Assembly (NCBI GenBank): GCA_023387815.1
Contig: JAEWHK010000006.1
Coordinates: 62,001 to 126,000, forward strand
DNA length: 64,000 nt
Source of the DNA: Pseudomonadota bacterium
GTDB taxonomy: Bacteria; Pseudomonadota; Gammaproteobacteria; Burkholderiales; Burkholderiaceae_B
Direction of reading: 5' to 3'
In this document: piece by piece, positions 44,374-52,808 of the stretch
Layout of the letters: every line of letters starts with the position of its first letter
Numbering within the stretch: the first letter of the stretch is position 1
Made by a program: the position numbers and the translations under genes
The notes under the pieces: generated by a model
The model's database searches: none
What the model was told of the DNA's origin: nothing
Seen by the model: only the letters and a program-made list of their open reading frames with translations

Positions 44374-44429
44374 TTCCACTTATTGGTATAATTTATTTCA
44401 ATAAATGAAATAATCACAGGCAAGTGGAA
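44374..44429. promoter_or_regulatory. Nested inverted repeats before the iclR gene
   Basis: Inner palindrome TTATTTCA-N5-TGAAATAA at 44393-44413 and outer arms TTCCACTT (44374-44381) and AAGTGGAA (44422-44429), all perfect. The centre resembles IclR-family operators. The right outer arm touches the start-codon region, so binding would block translation initiation or transcription of the IclR gene. Confidence 0.65.
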
Positions 44430-44434
44430 CTACC

Positions 44435-45223
44435 ATGGATATGATGGAATCAGAACGGGTCGAAGGCAATACGCCCACGCTGCGGCTGTTTGCGCTTCTG
44501 GAAGTGATTGCCGAAAAAGACAGCTATTTCTCTCTGCAGAGCCTCAGCGAAGAACTGGGTATTCCCAAGCCTACCCTGCATCGCATGCTTCAGCAACTGG
44601 AAAGCGCCAGGCTGATTATTCGCGATGGCGACGGCCGGCAGTACAGCACGGGCAGACGCCTGCACCAGATGGCCGAGAAACTGTTGCTGAACAATACCAT
44701 CCACGGTTCACGCCGTGCCGTATTGCGGCATCTTGTTGAAGAGATCGGTGAGAGTTGCAATATCACGGCCTGCAGCGGCAACGAAGTCCTTTACCTGGAT
44801 CGTGTTGAAACGGTTGCTCCTCTCAGGTTCTATCTGCATCCTGGGTCGCGCGTACCGTTGCATTGTTCGGCCAGCGGCAAGCTGTTTCTGGCTCAGATGT
44901 CACCTTCCCAGTGCCGACGGCTTCTTGAAGCGGCGCCTCTGGAACAGTATACCCCCAATACGCTGACCCAATACGATGCCATAGAAAAGGAAATCGAACA
45001 GGTTCGACGTCAGGGCTACGCCATGGACAACGAGGAATTTCTGCCAGGGCTTATCTGCATCGCAGTGCTGGTTCCAGGAGAAAACGGCAAGTCCAACATG
45101 GGCATTGCGGCGCAGTCGCCCATCATGCGAATTACCCGGGAAAAGGCGCTGGAGTTTCTGCCCGTATTGCGGCGCGCCGCTGACTCTCTGGCAGAAATTG
45201 AGAAGGCCAACGCAGCGATGTAA
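44435..45223 (+). CDS. IclR-family regulator of the taurine/CobST region
   Basis: Regulator of 262 residues: winged helix at about residues 12-70 (LEVIAEKDSYFSLQSLSEELGIPKPTLHRMLQQLE in outline) and the GAF-like effector domain from about 85, with the conserved HPGSRVPLHCSASGKLFLAQ and EEFLPGLICIAVPV-like segments. It lies upstream of the CobS/CobT-like pair on the same strand and about 5.6 kb from xsc. It could sense an intermediate such as sulfoacetaldehyde or acetyl phosphate, but the ligand is unknown. Confidence 0.9.
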   Translation: MDMMESERVEGNTPTLRLFALLEVIAEKDSYFSLQSLSEELGIPKPTLHRMLQQLESARLIIRDGDGRQYSTGRRLHQMAEKLLLNNTIHGSRRAVLRHLVEEIGESCNITACSGNEVLYLDRVETVAPLRFYLHPGSRVPLHCSASGKLFLAQMSPSQCRRLLEAAPLEQYTPNTLTQYDAIEKEIEQVRRQGYAMDNEEFLPGLICIAVLVPGENGKSNMGIAAQSPIMRITREKALEFLPVLRRAADSLAEIEKANAAM

Positions 45224-45323
45224 AAGACGTACAGGGTGACATCGCAATTAGATGTCGCCCCCGTCTTGGTAAACAGAACACTGCAGCGTGTTAACGCAGC
45301 AGATGGCAATGGAGACAGATCCA

Positions 45324-46304
45324 ATGAGCAGCAGGCAGGATTCAGAACGTCCAACCAGGCAGATTTCCGTCCGGGAGGTTTTCGGTCTCGACACCGATAT
45401 GACCGTGCCGACATTTTGCGAAGCAAGCGAACATGTACCGGACATCGATACCGCCTATCATTTCAATCGTGATGTGACGCTTGCCATTCTTGCCGGCTTC
45501 GTACAGAACCGGCGTGTGCTGATTCAGGGCCTGCATGGCACCGGCAAGTCTACCCACATTGAACAGGTCGCAGCACGGCTGAACTGGCCTTGCGTGCGTG
45601 TCAATCTTGATGGTCATATCAGCCGCCTGGATCTGGTTGGCAAAGATACCATCGTTCTGCGTGAAGGCCGGCAGGTTACCGCTTTTCAGGAAGGCATTCT
45701 TCCCTGGGCACTGCAACAGCCCATGGCCCTGATCTTTGATGAATATGATGCGGGCCGTCCTGATGTGATGTTCGTGATACAGCGCATTCTTGAACGCAAC
45801 GGGCATTTCATGCTGCTTGACCAGAACCGCAGTATTGCACCGCATCCGGATTTTCGGCTTTTTGCTACGGCCAACACACTGGGCCTGGGCAATCTCAACG
45901 GGCTGTATCACGGCACCCAGTCGCTGAACCACGCCCAGCTGGATCGCTGGAATATCGTTGCGGCGCTCAATTATCTGCAGCCGGAAGACGAGGTGCAGAT
46001 CACGGCCGCGAGGGTGCCTCAAATGGACAATGAGTCGGGCCGCAAGACCATTCGCAGGATGGTAGACCTGGCAAATCTCACGCGCAAAGGCTTTGAAGCC
46101 GGTGATATTTCGGTTCTCATGTCGCCCAGAACAGTCATTACCTGGGCGGAGAACCGGCAGATATTCGGTGATACAGGCCTGGCATTTCGCCTGTCATTTC
46201 TCAACAAATGTGATGATGCAGAAAAAGAACTGATTGCCGAATACTATCAGCGATGCTTTGAAGAGGAACTGCCGGAGGCCTTCGCAGGAACGCTGCTCAC
46301 GTGA
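45324..46304 (+). CDS. cobS: CobS-type AAA+ ATPase (cobaltochelatase subunit homologue)
   Basis: MoxR/CobS-type AAA+ ATPase of 326 residues. Walker A GLHGTGKS is at 69-76 and Walker B ALIFDEYDAG at about 135-144. The segments VNLDGHISRLDLVGKDTIVL and MSPRTVITWAEN match aerobic CobS closely. In cobalamin synthesis CobS and CobT form a ring complex that drives cobalt insertion by CobN. No CobN or other cob gene is nearby. GGAGA lies 7 nt before the ATG at 45324. It overlaps the CobT-like gene by 4 bp. Confidence 0.88.
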   Translation: MSSRQDSERPTRQISVREVFGLDTDMTVPTFCEASEHVPDIDTAYHFNRDVTLAILAGFVQNRRVLIQGLHGTGKSTHIEQVAARLNWPCVRVNLDGHISRLDLVGKDTIVLREGRQVTAFQEGILPWALQQPMALIFDEYDAGRPDVMFVIQRILERNGHFMLLDQNRSIAPHPDFRLFATANTLGLGNLNGLYHGTQSLNHAQLDRWNIVAALNYLQPEDEVQITAARVPQMDNESGRKTIRRMVDLANLTRKGFEAGDISVLMSPRTVITWAENRQIFGDTGLAFRLSFLNKCDDAEKELIAEYYQRCFEEELPEAFAGTLLT

Positions 46305-48010
46305 ACGATATTGCGAACAGCATATTCCAGCAGCACACTGACGAACTGTGTGGTGCTGCGCTTCGAGCGCTTTGCGGAAAGACCAACGCGCACTTCCGAC
46401 GAGGCAGGCTGTATCTGGACGATACGCTGGTGCCGGTGCTGTCACCTCATCTGAGACTGGACAATACGAATCACTCTTTCCGTGATTTCAGGGCGGTGGC
46501 CGACGGATTCGCGCTGCGTGTCCTGGCGTGTGATAAGCAGGTATATGATGCTGCCTGTCCGGAGGACGAGACAGCAAGACTGCTTTACGATTTCTTTGAA
46601 CAGGTACGACTTGAAGCCACCGTATCCAATGCGTGGCCGGGATTGCGCGCGAATGTGCAGGCGCGCTTTCGCGCATGGGCTCACGAATTTGAACATTCGC
46701 CATTGCTGGACACCAGTCTTGGCATTTTGCTGTTTACCGTGATGCTGACCGTCTGGTCCCGGGTTACGGCATGGCCTCTCAGTGAGGCCCAGCAGGATCT
46801 GTTGGAAGCGACCCGGGCTGGAATGGCAAGTGAAATAGGCGACGAGTTGCTGGGCCTGCGTCGCCAGCGCCATGACCAGGCCGCCTATGCCATTCATGCC
46901 GCCAGTCTGGCTAAAAAAATCAGCAGCAATCTGGCGGCCGAAATGGCGCTGGATCGTCGCGACAAGCAAACTGATAAAGACAAACGCGCCCTGTTTTCGT
47001 TGCTGCTTACCCCTGAGTCCCAGGAGGAAGAGGGATTTGATGTGGCGCCTAGCGGTCAGAGTCGCATCTTTGATCAGCATCAGGGCGGCTATCGGGTCTT
47101 CACCCGTAAGTACGATCGTGTTGAATTTGCGGCTTCACGCGTCAGGCAGGCCGAGCTCAAACAGTTTCGTCAGCAGATTGATGATGACCGCAGTACATTG
47201 TCGCTAGGCGTAACGCGTCTGGCACGGGTATTTCGTCGACTCTTCCGGATTCCACAGAATGATGGCTGGATTTTCGGGCAGGAAGAGGGCATTCTTGATG
47301 GCCGTCAGCTGAGTCAGCTGGTTGCCAGCCCATCCGAAACCCGGATATTTCGTCAGGATCAGATTATTGATCGCGTAGATCAGGCGGTGACGATATTGGT
47401 GGATTGTTCCGGTTCCATGCGAACGCATGCACGCAGACTCTCTCTGCTTCTGGATACCTTGCTGCGTGCACTTGGAATGGCAGGGGTGCGTACCGAGTTG
47501 CTGGGATTCACGACCGGCGCATGGAACGGCGGTCGTGCCATGAAAGACTGGCAACGTCAGGGCAAACCTGAGCATCCCGGACGGCTCAATGAATTATGTC
47601 ATTTGATTTTCAAAGAGGCAGATACCAGCTGGTCCCGCGCCAGACTGGATATTGCTGCCATACTCAAAAATGATCTGTACCGGGAAGGCGTGGATGGCGA
47701 AGCGGTGCAATGGGCCACACAGCGGCTTCTCGCAAAGCCCGCGCGTCGGCGCAGCCTGATGGTTGTATCCGATGGGTGTCCTATGGACAGTGCTACGCAG
47801 CAGGTGAATGACGATTATTATCTGGCTTCGCATTTGCAGCAGGTGCTGAAGCAGTCTGCTGGCCAGGGCATTGATGTGGTTGGGCTGGGTGTGGGCCTGG
47901 ATCTTAGCGCGTATTATGCACGCAGTCTGGCGGTGGATTTGCGCCAGACCCTGACGCCTGCCGTGTTTTTTGATATAGCGCGATTACTGGCTGGCGGACA
48001 CAGACGATAG
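46301..48010 (+). CDS. cobT: CobT-type VWA protein (cobaltochelatase subunit homologue)
   Basis: A 569-residue partner of the CobS-like ATPase, starting with GTG in a 4-bp overlap. The C-terminal von Willebrand A domain (from about 360) has the MIDAS motif DCSGSM, and LLGFTTGAWNGG, SRARLDIAAI and VVSDGCPMDSATQQVND, which closely follow CobT. The middle has the KYDRVEFAA and LRQFRQQI-type helices of the family. It is somewhat shorter than the roughly 630-residue CobT of alphaproteobacteria. Its 3' end overlaps convergent pta by 27 bp. Confidence 0.87.
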   Translation: MNDIANSIFQQHTDELCGAALRALCGKTNAHFRRGRLYLDDTLVPVLSPHLRLDNTNHSFRDFRAVADGFALRVLACDKQVYDAACPEDETARLLYDFFEQVRLEATVSNAWPGLRANVQARFRAWAHEFEHSPLLDTSLGILLFTVMLTVWSRVTAWPLSEAQQDLLEATRAGMASEIGDELLGLRRQRHDQAAYAIHAASLAKKISSNLAAEMALDRRDKQTDKDKRALFSLLLTPESQEEEGFDVAPSGQSRIFDQHQGGYRVFTRKYDRVEFAASRVRQAELKQFRQQIDDDRSTLSLGVTRLARVFRRLFRIPQNDGWIFGQEEGILDGRQLSQLVASPSETRIFRQDQIIDRVDQAVTILVDCSGSMRTHARRLSLLLDTLLRALGMAGVRTELLGFTTGAWNGGRAMKDWQRQGKPEHPGRLNELCHLIFKEADTSWSRARLDIAAILKNDLYREGVDGEAVQWATQRLLAKPARRRSLMVVSDGCPMDSATQQVNDDYYLASHLQQVLKQSAGQGIDVVGLGVGLDLSAYYARSLAVDLRQTLTPAVFFDIARLLAGGHRR

Positions 48011-49048
48011 ATCGGCGCGATTCCCGGCATGATTCTGTTCCATGGCCGATTGTTGTTGCGCCTGCACGCAGGTAACTGCAATGACGTTATAGACATCATC
48101 GGCGCTGCAGCCGCGTGACAGATCATTGGCGGGCTTGTTCAGACCCTGAAGCAAGGGACCGACTGCCACAGCCCCCCCCAGACGTTCAGCCAGCTTATAT
48201 CCGATATTGCCCGCGTTGAGATCAGGAAAAATGAGTACATTGGCCTGTCCGTGAATCTGCGAATCCGAGATTTTGCGCGAGGCGATCGCAGGGATAATGG
48301 CTGCATCAAGCTGGATTTCACCGTCGATCAGTAATGAGGGATCTGCCTGACGAACCAGGTTGGTGGCTTGCTGTACCTTGGTGACATTCTCGTGTTGGGC
48401 GCTGCCCAATGTGGAGAACGACAGCATGGCAATGCGCGGAGATTCGCCCAGCAATGCCTGCGCGCTTTTGGCCGAATCCAGGGCGATGCGCGACAACTGT
48501 TGTGCATCAGGATCAATCACCAGACCACAATCGGAGAAGATCATGCCACCTTTGGTAGGATGATGTTCGTGTTCAAAGATCATCAGAAAAAAACTGGAAA
48601 CGATACTGCCGGGTGACGATTTGGCCCCCACGATTTGCAGCGCGCTGCGCACGACATCGGCTGTTGTGTGAACAGCGCCCGACACGGAGCCATCTGCATC
48701 GCCCTGCTGCAGCATGAGGCTGGCAAAGCAGAGTGGCTGCAGCACGGCGTCTGCAGCCTGTTCAGGCGTCATGCCTTTTTTCTGTCGGAGCAGGAACAAT
48801 TGCTGTGCGTAGGATTCGCGCGAGTCGCTGTCTGCCGGATTGATGAAGGTCAATCCGGACAGGTCCAGATCATGCTCGCGCGCCACCCCGGCTGACTGCT
48901 CCGGGTTGCCCACGAGTATGACATTTGCAATTGCATCCCGTTTGGCGCGAACGGCCGCTTCCAGCACGCGCGGATCCTGTGCTTCGCACAGAACAATGCG
49001 TTTGGGCTCGGACTTCGCCTTTTCAATAATGCCTTGCAATACGTCCAT
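47984..49048 (-). CDS. pta: Phosphate acetyltransferase (single-domain)
   Basis: Converts acetyl phosphate and CoA to acetyl-CoA and phosphate. The 354 residues are the short catalytic-domain form. Typical segments are RIVLCEAQDPRVLEAA, GDADGSVSGAVHTTADVVRSALQIVG in outline, FSDCGLVIDPDAQQL and VLIFPDLNAGNIGYKLAERLGGA. It lies 27 bp after xsc on the same strand, so it takes up the acetyl phosphate released by Xsc, the usual last step of taurine carbon assimilation. Confidence 0.93.
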   Translation of the reverse strand: MDVLQGIIEKAKSEPKRIVLCEAQDPRVLEAAVRAKRDAIANVILVGNPEQSAGVAREHDLDLSGLTFINPADSDSRESYAQQLFLLRQKKGMTPEQAADAVLQPLCFASLMLQQGDADGSVSGAVHTTADVVRSALQIVGAKSSPGSIVSSFFLMIFEHEHHPTKGGMIFSDCGLVIDPDAQQLSRIALDSAKSAQALLGESPRIAMLSFSTLGSAQHENVTKVQQATNLVRQADPSLLIDGEIQLDAAIIPAIASRKISDSQIHGQANVLIFPDLNAGNIGYKLAERLGGAVAVGPLLQGLNKPANDLSRGCSADDVYNVIAVTCVQAQQQSAMEQNHAGNRADLSSVSASQ

Positions 49049-49075
49049 GATCTGCTCCTGCGATCGCGCTGACGA

Positions 49076-50875
49076 TCAGACGTAGTCTTTATATTTGTCC
49101 AGGAACCGCACAGGTTTGGACAGTGCATCACGACGGAATGGATCGCCCAGTTCGCGAGTACACATGATCTCGATGACGCAGGTTTTGCCTTCGTTCATTT
49201 GCATGTCAATCGCTTTTTTCAGGGTAGGCCCTACGTCTTCCAGTTTGTCCACCACAAAACCAGTGGCACCCATGGCTTCGGCAATACCTGCAAAGCTCTG
49301 GTTGTCCAGTTCGCCGGCGACAAAGCGGCGGTTATAGAAGTCCACCTGGTTTTTCTTCTCGGCACCCCACTGGCGATTGTGGAAGACCACTGCCGTGACT
49401 GGAATGTCGTGACGTACGCAGGTCATGATTTCGACCATGCTCATGCCCCAGGCGCCGTCCCCGGCGTAGGCGATGGCAGGGCGATCCGGCGCGGCAACCT
49501 TGGCGCCGATGATTGTTGGCAATGCGTAGCCGCAGTTACCGAAACTCATGGGAGCAAAGAAACTGCGGGGTTTCTCAAAGCGCAGATAACTGTTGGCCAC
49601 AGAATTGATATTGCCGATGTCGGTAGAAACCATGACGTTTTCAGGCATGGCTTTCTCAAGTTCGCGCAGCACCTGACGAGGATGCAGATATTTGCCGCCT
49701 TCTTTTTTGGCCTCTTCAATCATGTCCAGGCTGTAGGGGTCTTTCTCGTGCGTCCATTCGTCCAGTTCTTTTTCCCACGCGGCTTTTTCATCTGCAATGG
49801 TTTTGGCGCGAGCGTCTTTGCTTGCATCGCAGGCCAGTTCCTTGTCTTTCAGACGACTCAGCAATGCGACGGCGGCAGCTTTGGCGTCTCCGCAAATGCC
49901 TACTGAAATTTTCTTGACCAGACCCAGCATTTTGTTGTCGGCATCGATCTGGATGATTTTGGCTTCTTTGGGCCAGTAGTCCATGCCGTGCTGAGGCAGG
50001 GTACCGAAAGGTCCCAGACGTGAGCCCAGCGCGACCACCACATCGGCCTGAGCGATGAGTTTCATGGCTGCCTTGGAGCCCTGATAGCCCAGCGGACCGG
50101 CCCACAAGGGATGGCTGGCAGGGAACGAGTCATTGTGCAGGTAGCTGTTAACTACCGGTGCGCCCAGTCTTTCGGCCAGCGCTTTACATTCTTCGACCGC
50201 ATCGGCCATGACCACACCACCGCCGGACAGAATGACCGGGAATTTTGCGGTGGCCAGCAGTTCGGCTGCTTCGTTCAGGCTTTTCTCACCACCCGCGCCA
50301 CGATCAAGGCGCTGCGGTTTGGGAATTTCCGCTTCGATTTCGCCATAGAAATAATCCCGCGGAATATTCAGCTGGGTGGGGCCGATTTCCGACAGGGCAC
50401 GGTCAAAGCAGCGGGCCGTGTATTCAGCCATACGCTTGGGGTTGTTCACATGGCCCTGGTACTTGGTGAATTCCTGGAACATGGGCAATTGGTTGGCTTC
50501 CTGGAAGCCGCCCAGACCCATGCCCATGGTGCCGGTTTCCGGTGTGATCATGACAACCGGGGAGTGCGCCCAATAGGCTGCGGCAATGGCTGTCACGCAG
50601 TTACTGATGCCAGGGCCGTTCTGGCCGATTACAACACCATGACGTCCGCTGACGCGTGCATAGCCGTCGGCCATATGCGCGCCACCCTGTTCGTGAACCA
50701 CAGGGATCAGACGAATGCCCGCGGGGGCAAAAATATCCATGGCATCCATAAAGGCGGAGCCCATGATGCCGAAAATATTGGTCACGCCGTTGGCGACCAT
50801 GGTTTCAACAAAAGCCTCCGATGGAGTCATTTTCTGAACGCCGGTAACGGCCTTCTGCTGCGTTGACGTATTCAT
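49076..50875 (-). CDS. xsc: Sulfoacetaldehyde acetyltransferase
   Basis: Thiamine-diphosphate enzyme that cleaves sulfoacetaldehyde with phosphate to acetyl phosphate and sulfite. The 599 residues match Xsc. N-terminal FGIMGSAFMDAMDIFAPAGIR and HEQGGAHMADGYAR carry the catalytic-glutamate region, and the ThDP-Mg motif GDGAWGMSMVEIMTCVRHDIPVTAVVFHN in outline is near residue 470. Forms the xsc-pta operon. Sulfite exporters or sulfite dehydrogenase are not in the window. GAGGAT precedes the ATG. Confidence 0.95.
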   Translation of the reverse strand: MNTSTQQKAVTGVQKMTPSEAFVETMVANGVTNIFGIMGSAFMDAMDIFAPAGIRLIPVVHEQGGAHMADGYARVSGRHGVVIGQNGPGISNCVTAIAAAYWAHSPVVMITPETGTMGMGLGGFQEANQLPMFQEFTKYQGHVNNPKRMAEYTARCFDRALSEIGPTQLNIPRDYFYGEIEAEIPKPQRLDRGAGGEKSLNEAAELLATAKFPVILSGGGVVMADAVEECKALAERLGAPVVNSYLHNDSFPASHPLWAGPLGYQGSKAAMKLIAQADVVVALGSRLGPFGTLPQHGMDYWPKEAKIIQIDADNKMLGLVKKISVGICGDAKAAAVALLSRLKDKELACDASKDARAKTIADEKAAWEKELDEWTHEKDPYSLDMIEEAKKEGGKYLHPRQVLRELEKAMPENVMVSTDIGNINSVANSYLRFEKPRSFFAPMSFGNCGYALPTIIGAKVAAPDRPAIAYAGDGAWGMSMVEIMTCVRHDIPVTAVVFHNRQWGAEKKNQVDFYNRRFVAGELDNQSFAGIAEAMGATGFVVDKLEDVGPTLKKAIDMQMNEGKTCVIEIMCTRELGDPFRRDALSKPVRFLDKYKDYV

Positions 50876-50988
50876 GATTGACGTATCCTCACTTTGTTCG
50901 AGTAGATATGAATATTCGGTATGAATAATTCCGATTTTTGTTAATCATAAGTGTCTCGACCCGCTTTGGTCAACAAAAATATCAAAAA

Positions 50989-51007
50989 ACGAGATAAATA
51001 ATCTCGT
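50989..51007. promoter_or_regulatory. Palindrome in the xsc/amidohydrolase divergent region
   Basis: Perfect ACGAGAT-AAATA-ATCTCGT, 114 bp before xsc and 62 bp before the amidohydrolase gene. A TATGAAT direct repeat with a 13-bp period (near 50909-50932) lies closer to xsc. Either could be a regulator site shared by the two directions. Confidence 0.5.
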
Positions 51008-51068
51008 AATATAGAATTTTTGCCCTGTGTCTGGTGTAAGATGAGCAACATTCAGGAGGAGAAAAATC

Positions 51069-52808
51069 ATGTCCGAGCCCAGCCAAGGCGGTTCAAAATC
51101 AAATTCACAAGCGACCAGTACGTCAACTACCGGTACTTCCACGACTCGGGGTTCAGAAATCCGTATTTACCAGGCACGCAGTATCATCACCATGAACCCT
51201 GCCCGGCCCCGGGCCACACATGTGGCGGTCCGGGACGGACGCATTCTTGGCGTGGGCGACCTTGAGTCCCTGCAAGGCTGGGGACCGGCCGAGATGGATG
51301 ATCGATTTGCGAACAAAATCATCATGCCTGGCCTCATCGAAGGACACAGCCACCTGCTTGAAGGCGGCATGTGGAGCTTTGTCTATGTGGGTTTTTACGA
51401 CAGGCGTGGTCCTGACGGCCGGCTCTGGAAGGGCCTGAAGACGTTGGACGACGTTGTCTTGCGGCTACAGGAGGCAGAGCGCGCCATGAGCGAGAATGCG
51501 CAGCCACTGTGCGCGTGGGGGTTTGATCCGATCTATTTCCAGGGGCAACCGTTCAGCACCGTGCATCTGGACCGGGTATCGAAGACAAGGCCGGTGGTGG
51601 TACTGCATGCCAGTGTGCATCTGATGAACGTCAATACCGCCATGCTGGATGAGGCCGGTATCACGGCCGATACCGGTATCGATGGTGTCGAGATGGATGC
51701 GGACGGAAAACTGACCGGCCAGCTGCAGGAATTCGCCGCCATGTACCTGGTTTTCAGAAAAATTGGCAACGTTTTTTTCGACGAAGGACAGACGGCTCAG
51801 GGCATCTGGAATTTTGCCCGCGTCGCACAGCTTGCCGGTGTTACCACGGCAACCGACCTGGTCAATGACCTCAGTCCTGAAACGCTGACTAGTCTGGAGG
51901 ATACAACGGGCAGCGAGGCATATCCGCTGCGCCTGGTCCCCGCCTATGCGCCTCTGCGCGATCCCGAGGGCAGGGGACTGGACCGGGTACTTCCCAGCAT
52001 GGCACGCAATACCGGCAAGCTGCGTTTTGGCATTGTGAAACTCATTGTAGACGGGTCTATCCAGGGCTTCACTGCCAGACTGCGCTGGCCCCATTATTAC
52101 CGGCCACCTGCAGGCGCGGCAGAAAATGGGATCTGGGTCATCCCGCCGCAACAGTTGCGCGAGCTGATACAGACCTATCACGATGCGGGTCTGACCGTTC
52201 ATATTCACACCAACGGCGACGAAGCCACTGATGTGGCACTGGATGCCCTGGAAGCCGTGCTGGCTGACAGTCCGCGACGGGATCACCGGCATACGCTGCA
52301 GCATTGCCAGATGGCCAGTACAGCGCAGTTTCGTAGAATGGCCAGCCTTGGCGTGTGTGCCAATCTGTTTGCCAATCATCTTTACTACTGGGGTGATGCC
52401 CACTATGAAATGACAATGGGGCCAGAACGCGCAGAGAGGCTGAATGCGGCGGCTACCGCGCTGGCGGCAGGCGTGCCGATTTCCCTGCATTCGGACGCAC
52501 CGGTCACGCCGATAGCACCGCTATTTACTGCCTGGTGCGCTGTCAACCGGATGACGGCGTCTGGTCGTGTGCTTGGTAAGGAAAACCGGATTTCAGTCTA
52601 TGAGGCCTTGCACGCCATGACGCTGGGCGCAGCCTATACATTGAAACTGGATGATCAGATCGGCAGCATTGAAACGGGCAAGCAGGCAGATTTTGCGATT
52701 CTTGAAGAGGACCCGCTGCAGGTTGATCCCATGCACCTTAAGGACATCCGTGTCTGGGGCACCGTTCTGGGCGGACAGGTGTTCCCCTGCCCGCAAGCAG
52801 AATCGTGA
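51069..52808 (+). CDS. YtcJ-like metal-dependent amidohydrolase
   Basis: Amidohydrolase family 3 (COG1574-type) enzyme of 579 residues. The metal-binding HxH is in GLIEGHSHLLEGG near residue 95, later ligands are in HIHTNGDEATD, HRHTLQHCQMA and LHSDAPVTP near 475. The first 30 residues are a low-complexity Ser/Thr/Gly tail without a signal peptide. AGGAGG precedes the ATG. The stop overlaps the COG0523 gene by 4 bp, suggesting a dedicated metal chaperone. Substrate unknown; the family hydrolyses amides, formamides and similar compounds. Confidence 0.87.
   Translation: MSEPSQGGSKSNSQATSTSTTGTSTTRGSEIRIYQARSIITMNPARPRATHVAVRDGRILGVGDLESLQGWGPAEMDDRFANKIIMPGLIEGHSHLLEGGMWSFVYVGFYDRRGPDGRLWKGLKTLDDVVLRLQEAERAMSENAQPLCAWGFDPIYFQGQPFSTVHLDRVSKTRPVVVLHASVHLMNVNTAMLDEAGITADTGIDGVEMDADGKLTGQLQEFAAMYLVFRKIGNVFFDEGQTAQGIWNFARVAQLAGVTTATDLVNDLSPETLTSLEDTTGSEAYPLRLVPAYAPLRDPEGRGLDRVLPSMARNTGKLRFGIVKLIVDGSIQGFTARLRWPHYYRPPAGAAENGIWVIPPQQLRELIQTYHDAGLTVHIHTNGDEATDVALDALEAVLADSPRRDHRHTLQHCQMASTAQFRRMASLGVCANLFANHLYYWGDAHYEMTMGPERAERLNAAATALAAGVPISLHSDAPVTPIAPLFTAWCAVNRMTASGRVLGKENRISVYEALHAMTLGAAYTLKLDDQIGSIETGKQADFAILEEDPLQVDPMHLKDIRVWGTVLGGQVFPCPQAES

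Noticed and set aside
45324..48010. Part of a cobalamin biosynthesis operon
   Set aside because: No CobN or any other cob gene adjoins; flanking genes are taurine-related.
50111..50866. Forward open frame of 251 codons
   Set aside because: Antisense to xsc; no recognisable protein features.
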